Shown here piece after piece: positions 9,591 to 18,003 of a DNA stretch of 64,000 bases. Source of the DNA: Earliella scabrosa (Eukaryota; Basidiomycota; Agaricomycetes; Polyporales; Polyporaceae); the NCBI GenBank assembly GCA_022605405.1, contig JABYQQ010000012.1:620001-684000 (forward strand), read 5' to 3'. Position 1 is the stretch's first letter. The number at the start of each line of letters is the position of its first letter. A model generated the notes under the pieces. The model did not search any database, was not told where the DNA came from, and saw only the letters and a list, made by a program, of their open reading frames with translations. The position numbers and the translations under genes were made by a program.

Positions 9591-12500
9591 ATGTCTGCCG
9601 TGCTCGATGGGCTGTTCCACCAACTCGCTCAGCTGCAAACTTCCGTATATTCTGACGGTATGTCTCGCAGGTTCACGGGCATCATCCCGTAGCTAACGCC
9701 ATTCGTAGTCGCATCCCTGGCTTTGCTCGTGTACGTGCAAAGTCATCTTCCACCCTTCTCCTATCTGCATGGTTCATCCGAGCCCGCGTTGGCAGCTATG
9801 ATTGCCAACTCACCTTTGGTGACGAGGTTCGTAGACGGCATTCTCGGGCGGATGACGAGCTGACCGGCCTCCGCTAGGTGAACATGATATGGATGTCAGA
9901 TGCCAAGCTTAGCCAACTACTCTTTGTGAGTTGATTTCTGTTCCATACGCCCATGCATACTGACCCTGTCGAAGCTATGGGTAGGCTGCGCCAGCAACCC
10001 TTGCAGATCCGATATACCCATTGCATTCTTGTCCGTAGGTTCGTTACTTCGGCATTGCAGCGCACGCTTTCGGCGTTTGCTGTGAGTAGTCCTGACTGTC
10101 TATGGTTACACTGGAGTAGGATACGACGGGCGCCAGGCTAGGCGAGGCTGAGTCAGCAGCGCGTAGGATACGAGCACCGCATGTACGCGACGATAGGTCT
10201 CACCACGTCTAGGAGGACGATACCGGGCACAGCGACTAGCCACGGACTCCACCGCTCAGAGACGAGGGACGACTCCATTTGTGGTGACAACAGCGACTTC
10301 GACCCACGCCCCTACGCACCCCGCTAGCCTAAGGAGATCGCTATTGACATCTGCTCTACCCGCCTTTCCGCTGTCACCATGTCATCCCACGCAGATCCCT
10401 GGACCACTATCGAGACGGCCGTAAAGAACCTCATACGCGACTTCAAGGCCAATCCCTCGTACAGCGCCACGTCACAGCGTATGCAACAGCTTCGGAGTTT
10501 GGTCACGCAGGCGAAGGATTCGGTCAGTATTCATCAAGTGTCGGTATCTTCGGGCGACCGCTATGAAGAAGGATATAAGGAGGGCCGAAGGATTGGGTAT
10601 CGGAAGGGTCTCAAGGAGGGTCGCAAGGAGGCAATGGCACAGGCACGCGAGACGGCTAGTATTGCCGTACAGACATCTTCTCCCATTACCGCCGACTCGT
10701 ACACGCAAACCGAGACACCGTCGCACACCCACGCAGCAACTCAAGCACAACTATCCGAGCCGTCTAGCCCCACCGCAGATCCCGTCGTAAACGTCACCGA
10801 GCGTCTTGACTGGGCCTCTGAGCCCGCACCTCTACTCCTCACCGCAATCGCACAAACACCGGCTCCCCGCGACTTAACCTCATTACGCTCCGACGGTTAT
10901 ACGAGCCCATTTGGCACATGTCAGCAACGATACCGACGTCTACGGAAACGGAAGAATGTCAGATCACGCCCGGCCCCACATCACGGTTTACAAAGTCATC
11001 CGATTCCCTTCCCCACCAGCACCATATCTTCCGTCCTCGAGTGGGATACTGACCCCCGGCTCGCATCTCTCTCCGCTGCTCTCCGTTCCCTTGGATGGAC
11101 ACGAGCTCGACGCGACGAGGACGCCGCCCATGTTTCAGTGGGGGGCAGATGGCGCTGACCACGTGATCGCGTCAGCGGCGCTCTCATCCTCCTCGACGCT
11201 TGTTTCGTCGTGCTCGCTCTCATTCTTCTCTATCCCCCATGGTCTCTCCTCATTCCCTCCGCTGTTCAGTCTTTGCATGGACGACATCATCATCCCCTTT
11301 AGGCACTTTACACCACGACAGCAGTCTCGAGTCTTCACCTTCATCACTGAGCCCTTCTTGAGTATGATACCCCTTCCCCTTCTTTATGTCTCTTAGCATA
11401 GTTAGGACGCAGAGGCGACGAGGACGTCGCCATGTTTGGAGGGGGGCACATGGAGTAGGATACGACGGGCGCCAGGCTAGGCGAGGCTGAGTCAGCAGCG
11501 CGTAGGATACGAGCACCGCATGTACGCGACGATAGGTCTCACCACGTCTACGAGGACGATACCGGGCACAGCGACTAGCCACGGACTCCACCGCTCAGAG
11601 ACGAGGGACGACTCCAACACCATCGTATACTAACCTCCTGGTCTAGTCTTCCTCATCGAGAGCCCATCTCCCGCTGTAAGTGACCCGACTCGGCACTCGT
11701 TTCCGTGGTAGCTCACACGCTTGCCTGGGCCACAGTTGTAAGTCGATGAGCGTTCCATAGTCCAGAGTAGAACTACAGCTCCCCCTTTCGCCAGTTGCAG
11801 TGCGGCCACCAAGTTTCAAATTGCTGCTCCGACGATCATCTGGTGGTCTGTCGAGATCGTCTTTGCGTTACGGTGCGGTGAATGCTCCCCCAAGAGTTGG
11901 CTTCTGGCCTAATCGAAGGGCATACGGACAGTGTCTGGATCCTGTACCGGAGGTCACGCAAAGTCTTGCTCTTGTTGGCGATCATCTACACGAGTAAGCA
12001 CGTCTGTGCCTCCATTCTCAGCATCAGTTTACGGTCCTCAAGCGATCGTGCTCACTCGTAAAGTCGCCATTGTCGTTAGGTGACTATGCCCGTTCTTCTA
12101 TGGTTGCATCTGAGCTGACGGAAGTCTCTATCAGCGTCGTTCTACTGGTCCAAGCGCTGCCACATGCAACGCGTGAGTGCGACTCCTAGAGTCTTGTACC
12201 ACCATAATGACTGTCGACTTTCTTTGCAAACAGCTGCTCCCATTCCCCCGTAAGCCATGACTTATATTCTTTGCTCGCTGCATCAGATTCCTGATGCGAT
12301 ACAATACTGTTTTCAGCGGGCTCCACATACCTGGATGCTTCTCCGTGGGTATGTCCCCGCCCAGACTGCTCATACTCCTACGGACACTTGACACTGGATG
12401 AACAGTTCCGGACACGTTCTACGCGCCGCTCGTCATTGGCTTGATCACGGTGAGGGCGCACACCATGACCTGCCATCCTAGACCAGTGGTAGTCCTTGCC

Positions 12501-13352
12501 ATCTGACCATCATCTCGCAATGCGACAGACGTCGACGCTTTGCCTCCTGACACTGTATCGGACCCTCACCTTCAGAGAGGAGTTCGAGGTGCCGCGCTCG
12601 CCGCTCATGACCTTGTTCCGTGAGTCCTCCGACCCCGTTCCCCGGGACCCTACTGCTGATCAGCCTCACGGTCTTTGCACGTCAGTCAGGGATGGTGTTC
12701 TCTACTACTCCTGGTGAGCCCTCCCGCCAAAACAATCCATCGTCTCAGCTCTCTCAGCTCTAGATCTTATCTTGTCCCCGCACTGACGCAGCGTCAACGG
12801 TATGCCTTCCCGTTCCACATTTTCCCTCCCTGGCTCAGGACGCTCAACCCTCCCCGAAGTCGTCTTCCTCCTCAACCTCTTCATGATCCGCTTCGCGACG
12901 CCCCCGTACAAGGTCCTCCTGACCGGCTTCCTCGACGCGTAAGCCCTCCCCGCTGACTCTTCCCCTTGAGGGCCCCCACTCACAAGTCACTCCTAACGCG
13001 CTCCCTCTCCCCCCGCGTCCCCCGCCTTTTCCCTGGCAGCGTCCCCTGCATGCTCGGCTCCCGCGTCCTCATCAACATCCTCTCTCTTGTGCACGGGACG
13101 TGCGGGGAGGGCGCCACTGCCACCACGACCGCGCGGATCTCCGAGCCGCTCTTCGCGCGCCCGCGCAGCACCGTCGCGCTCCTCGAAAGCGGCTCGCTCA
13201 CCAGCAGCGCCGGCACCGGGATGACGAGCGGATCTACTACCTCCACCACTGCGGACGGGAGTGTGTTCCACTCTGGGGAGCGTCCAATCATTCTGTCGAC
13301 GAGTCGGGGAATAGAGGCGCGCCGCCAGCATGCCGCTCATATACCCTCGTGA
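9591..13352 (+). CDS. DUF6533-like membrane protein, paralog B, with a retroelement in one intron
   Basis: Paralog of gene A in tandem. Begins MSAVLDGLFHQLAQLQTSVYSD, then VASLALLV, YDCQLTFGDEV, VNMIWMSDAKLSQLLF, VRYFGIAAHAFGVC, FLIESPSPA, CSAATKFQIAAPTIIWWSV, VWILYRRSRKVLLLLA and onward to the end segment SVPCMLGSRVLINIL and a Ser/Thr-rich tail, TGA at 13350-13352. Exon borders match gene A. The intron after the FGVC exon runs 10082-11646 (1565 bp); removing the LTR element and one copy of its ACAC duplication leaves an ordinary 56-bp intron with branch-like TACTAAC at 11628-11634 and TAG acceptor. All recognisable exons stay open, so the gene could still be functional if the long intron is spliced. 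Function is unknown, as for the family. Confidence 0.7.
10112..10277 (+). repeat. Left LTR (166 bp)
   Basis: Starts TGGAGTAGG and ends GACGACTCCA. Contains an 11-base repeat GTAGGATACGA at 10116-10126 and 10163-10173 and the perfect palindrome GCTGAGTCAGC at 10147-10157. Confidence 0.95.
10147..10157. promoter_or_regulatory. AP-1/Gcn4-type palindrome in the LTR
   Basis: The palindrome GCTGAGTCAGC contains TGAGTCA, the core bound by fungal Gcn4/AP-1 bZIP factors. It lies in the part of the LTR where retroelement promoters sit and recurs at 11486-11496 in the right LTR. Role in transcription is inferred. Confidence 0.4.
10282..10310 (+). promoter_or_regulatory. Candidate tRNA primer-binding site
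   Basis: Four bases after the left LTR the sequence begins TGGTGACAACAGCG and continues with a TTCGA and CCCACG. TGG pairs with the CCA end of a tRNA, the next bases could pair with an acceptor stem, and TTCGA resembles the T-loop in reverse complement. The spacing is a base or two short of canonical, and I cannot name the tRNA. Confidence 0.4.
10379..11158 (+). CDS. ORF carried by the LTR element (unknown, possibly gag-like)
   Basis: A 259-residue uninterrupted frame, the only substantial one in the element. Residues about 1-60 are mixed polar and helical. Residues about 60-85 form a charged helical stretch with a repeated E-G spacing (EEGYKEGRRIGYRKGLKEGR). The rest is rich in Thr, Ser, Pro and Gln. 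It ends in a D-E-D-x-A motif next to a Gly-rich tract, similar to a second motif that closes just before the right LTR. No zinc knuckle, protease, RT or integrase motif is visible. Position suggests a gag-like or element-specific protein; identity is unproven. Confidence 0.55.
   Translation: MSSHADPWTTIETAVKNLIRDFKANPSYSATSQRMQQLRSLVTQAKDSVSIHQVSVSSGDRYEEGYKEGRRIGYRKGLKEGRKEAMAQARETASIAVQTSSPITADSYTQTETPSHTHAATQAQLSEPSSPTADPVVNVTERLDWASEPAPLLLTAIAQTPAPRDLTSLRSDGYTSPFGTCQQRYRRLRKRKNVRSRPAPHHGLQSHPIPFPTSTISSVLEWDTDPRLASLSAALRSLGWTRARRDEDAAHVSVGGRWR
11451..11616 (+). repeat. Right LTR (166 bp)
   Basis: Identical to the left LTR except for C at 11551. A frame that ends D-E-D-V-A-M-F-G-G-G-H-M-E runs into the LTR and stops at a TAG formed by LTR bases 5-8, as happens at the 3' end of many retroelement polyproteins. 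Confidence 0.95.
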
Positions 13353-13573
13353 ACGACGTGATGTACGGCGGGGGGACTCGCATCGTTGTACTACATAGGA
13401 ACCCCTTTGACCGTGGCTCGTTCGCGCAGCGCCGGTGTCACACGATTCCACGGAACTGGTGAATAGAATGTATTTGTGGTTTGCGTAGCTTCGTTAAGTT
13501 CGTGAAAGTCATAAAGGTCATCATGATCACCGTCCCTCTCGCACACTCCAGCATCTCCCTGCCCAAGACTACC

Positions 13574-15523
13574 CTACCCGTGCATCAACACGCACGTCCT
13601 CCCACCAACAGCGACCGCGCCTACGCCATTCACCAGCCCAACACCCGTCTGCGGCCGACCCTTGACCGACTTGACCGACCTGCCCGACCTGGCCCTTCCC
13701 TTCCCGCTCGCCTCCCGCGCAGAAGGCTCCTCAGGCACCGGTGGAAGCGGCCCAGCGAGCGTCCCGCCGTAGACTCCAGCGACGTCCCACTCCGAGTCCT
13801 CCATGTCCAGATCCATATCCTCCGAGCCCGCGACCGACTCCGCCCTGCCAGTGCTCGCACCCACGCCGGGAATGCCCACGACGCCCATCGTGACGACCCT
13901 CGGGAGCGCCGCGTCCGCCAGGCCGGTGTAGTTGGGCTCCTCCGGGGTCATGAGGAGGAGCGACATCGACCCGCCCGACGTCGTCGACGCGGACGACGAC
14001 GCGGGCGAGTTCGGCGCCGGGGTGTGGTACTCGTCCTCGGACTCCTCGGAGATGGGGTCGAACGCCGACGGCGGGCGGTCGCGCTCGATGCTCGGCGTCG
14101 AGTATCTGCTCTCGCACGTCGTGTACGACTCGGCGGTCATGCTCGTCGCGCCCTCGCTCGCGCGGCTCGCCCGAGTGTTCACGCTAAGGCTCCCGCTGTC
14201 GACGGTGGCCGTGCTCATCCGGACCAGCTGCGAGCTCCGTCCGGACGCGTGCGTGGTAGTCGACTTGGTGGAGTGTGTCGACTCACGTGGCGAGCGGGAG
14301 GAGGCGGAAGAGGCATCGTCGGTGACTGGCTTGTGCGGATACTGGTCCGCATCCGCATCGGAGATGAGTATATGCGTCACGTCTTCGAAGTCGCCCTCTT
14401 CGTTGGTCGCGTACACGCGGAATTCTCCTTTCCCGGACGCGTCTCTCTTGGAGCCATTCAAATATTGCCGCGAGCCATTGCTACGTGAGTGCATTTGCGC
14501 GGGCGGGTTGCGGGGGAGGGAGGGGAAGTTGAATATTTGTCCTGGTGAAGGTCCCTTGCCTGGGATGAGATACACGGGCTTCTCTCTTGCGACCGGACCC
14601 ATCTTCTGTAGACCGCGGAGGCCCTCCTCGACGACCCGAGCGGTAGATGACGGTCCACGTCGGTGTCTTCGCTTGTTAGAGCAGCAAGGCAGGAGACCGC
14701 ATCGAAAGCACAGAACGCCGCCGCCTAGGGCCCCGAGAGCACCAAGAATAAGGAAGGCAGCCAGTATTGCGGTCTTGCGAGCCCGTTGCGAGGCCTCGGA
14801 AGTCGACGAGTGGGCACTGAGGTTGGGGTCGTCGAAGTCGTGCGAGTCTGAGGTAGGAGTAGCGAGCGCCTCCGTGGATGAGCGGTTAACAGCCGGCAGG
14901 AATGTCTCAGGGTTTGTTGACGAAGAGCTGGGGTCCGACGTAGACTCTGAGGTAGCGGCGGCGGACACCATAGAGGTAGGAGAAAGCTCAGACGAAGACG
15001 ATGCTTCCGGTACAGCCATGACTGCTGACGCTGAAGTTGCTGCAGGGTCCGAATGGGCGTGTTGTGCAGTGGTTGACTGGAATGGCGAGGAAGGTGTAGA
15101 CGAGGCTGCTACTTGTGCGAGAGAACTTGCTTGAAGCTTGAGTTGGCTGCTGAAATGTGCAGCGATGCTTGAATGCTTGGCCCGATGTCCACTTCCATGG
15201 TGAGAGAATCCGTGAGCGGAAGTCGCCACGATTGTCGGGTTTGTTGCGAGTCTTGTGGCAGTCGAGGGCGAAACTGACGCTAGGGCGACGGGAGGCGACT
15301 GGGAAGGCGACTGGGACTGGGCGAGCGGGATTGAGTCCAAAACGGAAGGAGGCGGGTTGGTGGATTTGAAGGAAAACTCGGGGTTTGTGCCGAGGGAGGG
15401 AGTCGAGGGCGGCGAGGTTGAATCCAACGAGGGTGAAGACTGGTCAACGATTGCGCCGAGAGTGGGCGAAGTACAGGACAAGACGAGAAGAGACAAGCCG
15501 AGGAGAGACTGGCTGTGCAACAT
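13574..15523 (-). CDS. Single-pass type I membrane protein, Ser/Thr-rich, unknown
   Basis: Intronless, 649 residues. The ATG at 15523 starts a clear signal peptide (MLHSQSLLGLSLLVLSC, then small residues); the open frame extends upstream but lacks an ATG giving a better secretory start. Residues about 25-240 are extremely Ser/Thr/Pro-rich, consistent with an O-mannosylated wall-exposed stalk. Around 245-275 lies one transmembrane helix (ILAAFLILGALGALGGGVL) followed by a Cys-containing, strongly basic stop-transfer stretch (CCSNKRRHRR). The remaining cytosolic tail is long, Ser/Asp-rich and disordered, ending in Gly-rich sequence. The plan resembles fungal wall-stress sensors, but there is no WSC cysteine domain and no family is recognised. 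A 43-bp stretch spanning its start codon is duplicated at 20070-20112. Confidence 0.7.
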   Translation of the reverse strand: MLHSQSLLGLSLLVLSCTSPTLGAIVDQSSPSLDSTSPPSTPSLGTNPEFSFKSTNPPPSVLDSIPLAQSQSPSQSPPVALASVSPSTATRLATNPTIVATSAHGFSHHGSGHRAKHSSIAAHFSSQLKLQASSLAQVAASSTPSSPFQSTTAQHAHSDPAATSASAVMAVPEASSSSELSPTSMVSAAATSESTSDPSSSSTNPETFLPAVNRSSTEALATPTSDSHDFDDPNLSAHSSTSEASQRARKTAILAAFLILGALGALGGGVLCFRCGLLPCCSNKRRHRRGPSSTARVVEEGLRGLQKMGPVAREKPVYLIPGKGPSPGQIFNFPSLPRNPPAQMHSRSNGSRQYLNGSKRDASGKGEFRVYATNEEGDFEDVTHILISDADADQYPHKPVTDDASSASSRSPRESTHSTKSTTTHASGRSSQLVRMSTATVDSGSLSVNTRASRASEGATSMTAESYTTCESRYSTPSIERDRPPSAFDPISEESEDEYHTPAPNSPASSSASTTSGGSMSLLLMTPEEPNYTGLADAALPRVVTMGVVGIPGVGASTGRAESVAGSEDMDLDMEDSEWDVAGVYGGTLAGPLPPVPEEPSAREASGKGRARSGRSVKSVKGRPQTGVGLVNGVGAVAVGGRTCVLMHG

Positions 15524-15538
15524 GGCGAGAAAGAGAGG
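15496..15538. repeat. 43-bp exact repeat, copy at the membrane-protein start codon
   Basis: Identical to 20070-20112 in the same orientation. This copy covers the ATG and the first codons of the 649-residue membrane protein plus 15 bases of its leader. Confidence 0.95.
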
Positions 15539-15921
15539 GAGTGCCGTGCGGGCGTGGGCGTAGGATGTGCGTGTGCGCTGGCGGTGGCCGTAGCGGTTCA
15601 AGTCCAAGAAAGAGCGCACGAGCACGTACCCCGCCATAAATCCCCTCCCGAACAGCCTCCCGCCGATCGAACACCACCGTCACCCGCCGCCCGCCGCCAC
15701 GTGGACTGTCTCTCTTGCCAACTCTCTTGTCAGAGGCAGCCTTGTTGATGTGTGTTCGCCATGACATAGATATGTTTCTGCAGTTGACACCGTGTGAGAC
15801 CGTGTGTGTGGATGGAGCAAGTCTGGAGCAAGTGTAACCACGTAAGCGCCCGGTACGATGATGACGTTGAGCATCTTGTCAAGAGCGCTCGTTGTACTTG
15901 CGCTCGACCTCCATCTCCAAT

Positions 15922-16957
15922 ATGTCACGACTCGGAGCGTACCTGAACAGAAGCAGCAGAATGTTGCGCGACAATGCATCTCGAAGTACGCAGCCGTCTA
16001 ACGTCTACCAGGACCTTCGCTGAGGTGCGGCCTCAACCAGTTCTACGCATGGACGGAGCGAATGAGCCCTCGCGCGTACCCAAAACACTCTTCAGCTTCA
16101 ACAGCCAAGAGGACATCGACCAGTTTGCGACAGGCTGCGACGCTGACGTAGGAGGCATGTCAACGGTCAACTTTGCTCTGGACGAATCAACCGCGAAGCC
16201 CACGAATCCCGAGAAGCCTCTCTCTGTACATGAAGTCATCGTCAATCGCCCAACCGGGAAGTTCTGGGGAGAAATGAAGCTGGCGGTCAGGAGCGGACTG
16301 GAAGGTCAGATTCGTGGGGGATATGCGGGCTTCAGGAGCAAGGTACGCAATCCTTGTCGCATCTCCGGGATAGTCACAGAGGAAATGTCCTTTAGCCTCG
16401 TACCACCCTCTTCGGAGAGATGACAGAAGACGTTTCAAATCACGAATACTTGGCACTGCGTGTTCGAGCTCTGGGACACCCCCGGACGCGCGACTCGTAC
16501 TTTGTGAATCTGCAGACAGACGGACCGATCACGACGGACCTCTGGCAACACCGACTATTCTTCCGGAGAGATGATGGTGGTTGGGAGGACGTCTTTGTGA
16601 GTGGATTTATGCGACCCACTCCACCTCCTTGACTGAATACGTCATGCAGATACCGTTCAAAGACTTCGTACTGACCAACGCAGGAGAACTGGTACCACAC
16701 CAAGTTCAGATGTACCGGGAACGCATACGGACTGTCGGTATCTCTCTTCTTGGTGGCAACAGTGGTGTGGAGGGACCGTATGAGCTAGGCATTGACTCTG
16801 TACGTGCTGTGAATGTCGAAGACGTAACAGACGTTTCTGCGCTGGGTGTGTACTTTCTAATCATACCTTTGCTATTCACTCTCATCGTTCGTTCCCGTGC
16901 TGTACAGAGAAGGTGCCAACGGAGGGAACACAGTGGGAGAGGCCACCGGTGTTGTAG
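15922..16957 (+). CDS. CIA30 / NDUFAF1, mitochondrial complex I assembly factor
   Basis: CIA30 binds assembly intermediates of respiratory complex I in mitochondria and is not part of the finished enzyme. Five exons (15922-15985, 16041-16342, 16396-16596, 16650-16845, 16908-16957) join in frame to 270 residues. Start chosen because MSRLGAYLNRSSRMLRDNA joined to the next exon gives the basic amphipathic N-terminus usual in fungal homologs; a later in-frame ATG would lose it. Family signatures follow in order: F-N-S-x-E-D-I near residue 38, GCDADVGGMST, GYAGFRSK, YFVNLQTDGP, DLWQHRLFF, GWEDVF, and near the end GISLLGGNSGVEGPY with a final EKVPTEGTQWERPPVL. The galactose-binding-like CIA30 domain is complete. 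Size and domain span fit fungal homologs. Confidence 0.93.
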
Positions 16958-18003
16958 CCCGCGCGCCTTGTTACACCTGTTGTTCCCCCTCTCCCTGTCC
17001 TACATTACTAATGTTGTACTGTCGCGTCCTTCCACTCAATGCGCACCCACATCCTTCACAGAACCCGGATCATTCATTGATATCCCACCGGCCATTCTGT
17101 CAGCTGGTCTTGATTCTAGTCCCGACACCCGCCGCAACACCGTCAACCAAGGCTTCCCGCGCTCAAGGGCAAAAATGCTCGAGCTACGTCACCAAGGTCT
17201 CCTCCCCATGGTCCGGACCACACGGAGACTTATGCAGGACACGTGCAGCCCTCAACGTCTGCCGTGCTATTACTGGCTTCGATCGTGTTACAGGTACGTA
17301 TGTCCCAACCATCCTGTTTCAATGAACCACTTTCGATGACATGTCTGCTTGCAGCGGTGTGGGCGATGATTGCAGCGCGTGACGGTGTCGCGCGGCGAAC
17401 TCCATCACTTGATGGTGGTTGGGCAGGGAAAATTCACTCATGTAGCGCGCGAGTCTCCGAACGGCTTCTTGCCGCTACATATTGGACGTCGATCCACGTG
17501 TGAGTGTTCCCTGCACGTCGCGGAGCAAACCTCCATCCCCATTCAGACCCCGACGCCCAACGACACTGGTTCTGCCTCTGGCATCAGCGCTCCCCTCCGC
17601 GCGCATAGCCCTCGCTGACTCTCGGATGGACATCTACGGGCAGCCTGTCGGCGGGACATGCGGATGCTCACCGCACCGACCCACCGGCGGAGGAACAGAT
17701 TGTGTGGGCGGGAGGTGGTGCGTCCGGCGCGGGTTTCAGAGCAAATTACCGTAACTCCAGGTCGACCCTCTAGCTGCTGCGAGAGAGCGAGAGATAATAA
17801 AAGGGACGTGTCATGCCACTGATGCAGGCAGTTCATCGTTTCTTGCTTCTCTTTCCTTGACGTTTCATTTCCTTCGCGTGCGCACTTGTGCGCAGTGTTC
17901 TCTTTTCGTTCTCATTTTCTCTTTATCCTACTTGGGGGCTTGATTGCCACTTCATTTTCTCTTCTCCCCGACAATCCGCTTAATTGACCCACACTCATTC
18001 ATA
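16958..18003. other. Intergenic between CIA30 and AA14 copy 1
   Basis: One kilobase without a supported gene. Frames of up to about 140 codons occur at 16897-17503 with a possible donor near 17292 and acceptor near 17354, but none shows a motif and frames do not extend well through splicing. A TATA-like ATAATAAAAGG lies at 17794-17804, followed by a T/C-rich tract, and is the likely AA14 promoter. Confidence 0.5.

Larger units (their letters stand above)
10112..11616 (+). mobile_element. Complete non-autonomous LTR retroelement (TRIM/TR-GAG-like)
   Basis: A 1505-bp element bounded by two 166-bp direct repeats that start TGGAGT and end ACTCCA, the TG...CA ends and short terminal inversion of an LTR. 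The repeats differ at one base only (G10212 versus C11551). ACAC directly precedes the left LTR (10108-10111) and directly follows the right one (11617-11620), a 4-bp target duplication. Just inside the left LTR is a TGG that could start a tRNA primer site; a G-rich purine tract (GGAGGGGGG) lies four bases before the right LTR. The 1173-bp interior is too short for reverse transcriptase or integrase and shows neither; it holds one 259-codon ORF. Near-identical LTRs imply recent insertion, and movement would need proteins from an autonomous relative elsewhere. It lies sense-oriented in an intron of paralog B. Confidence 0.9.

Noticed and set aside
10112..11616. DNA transposon or MITE
   Set aside because: The long terminal repeats are direct, not inverted, and the target duplication and TG...CA ends fit an LTR element.
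13932..15134. 400-codon plus-strand frame opposite the membrane protein
   Set aside because: It is the complement of Ser/Asp-rich codons; the minus frame has a signal peptide and transmembrane helix, this one has none.
16897..17503. Possible small secreted protein after CIA30
   Set aside because: Hydrophobic stretch lacks a good ATG and the frames do not link convincingly.
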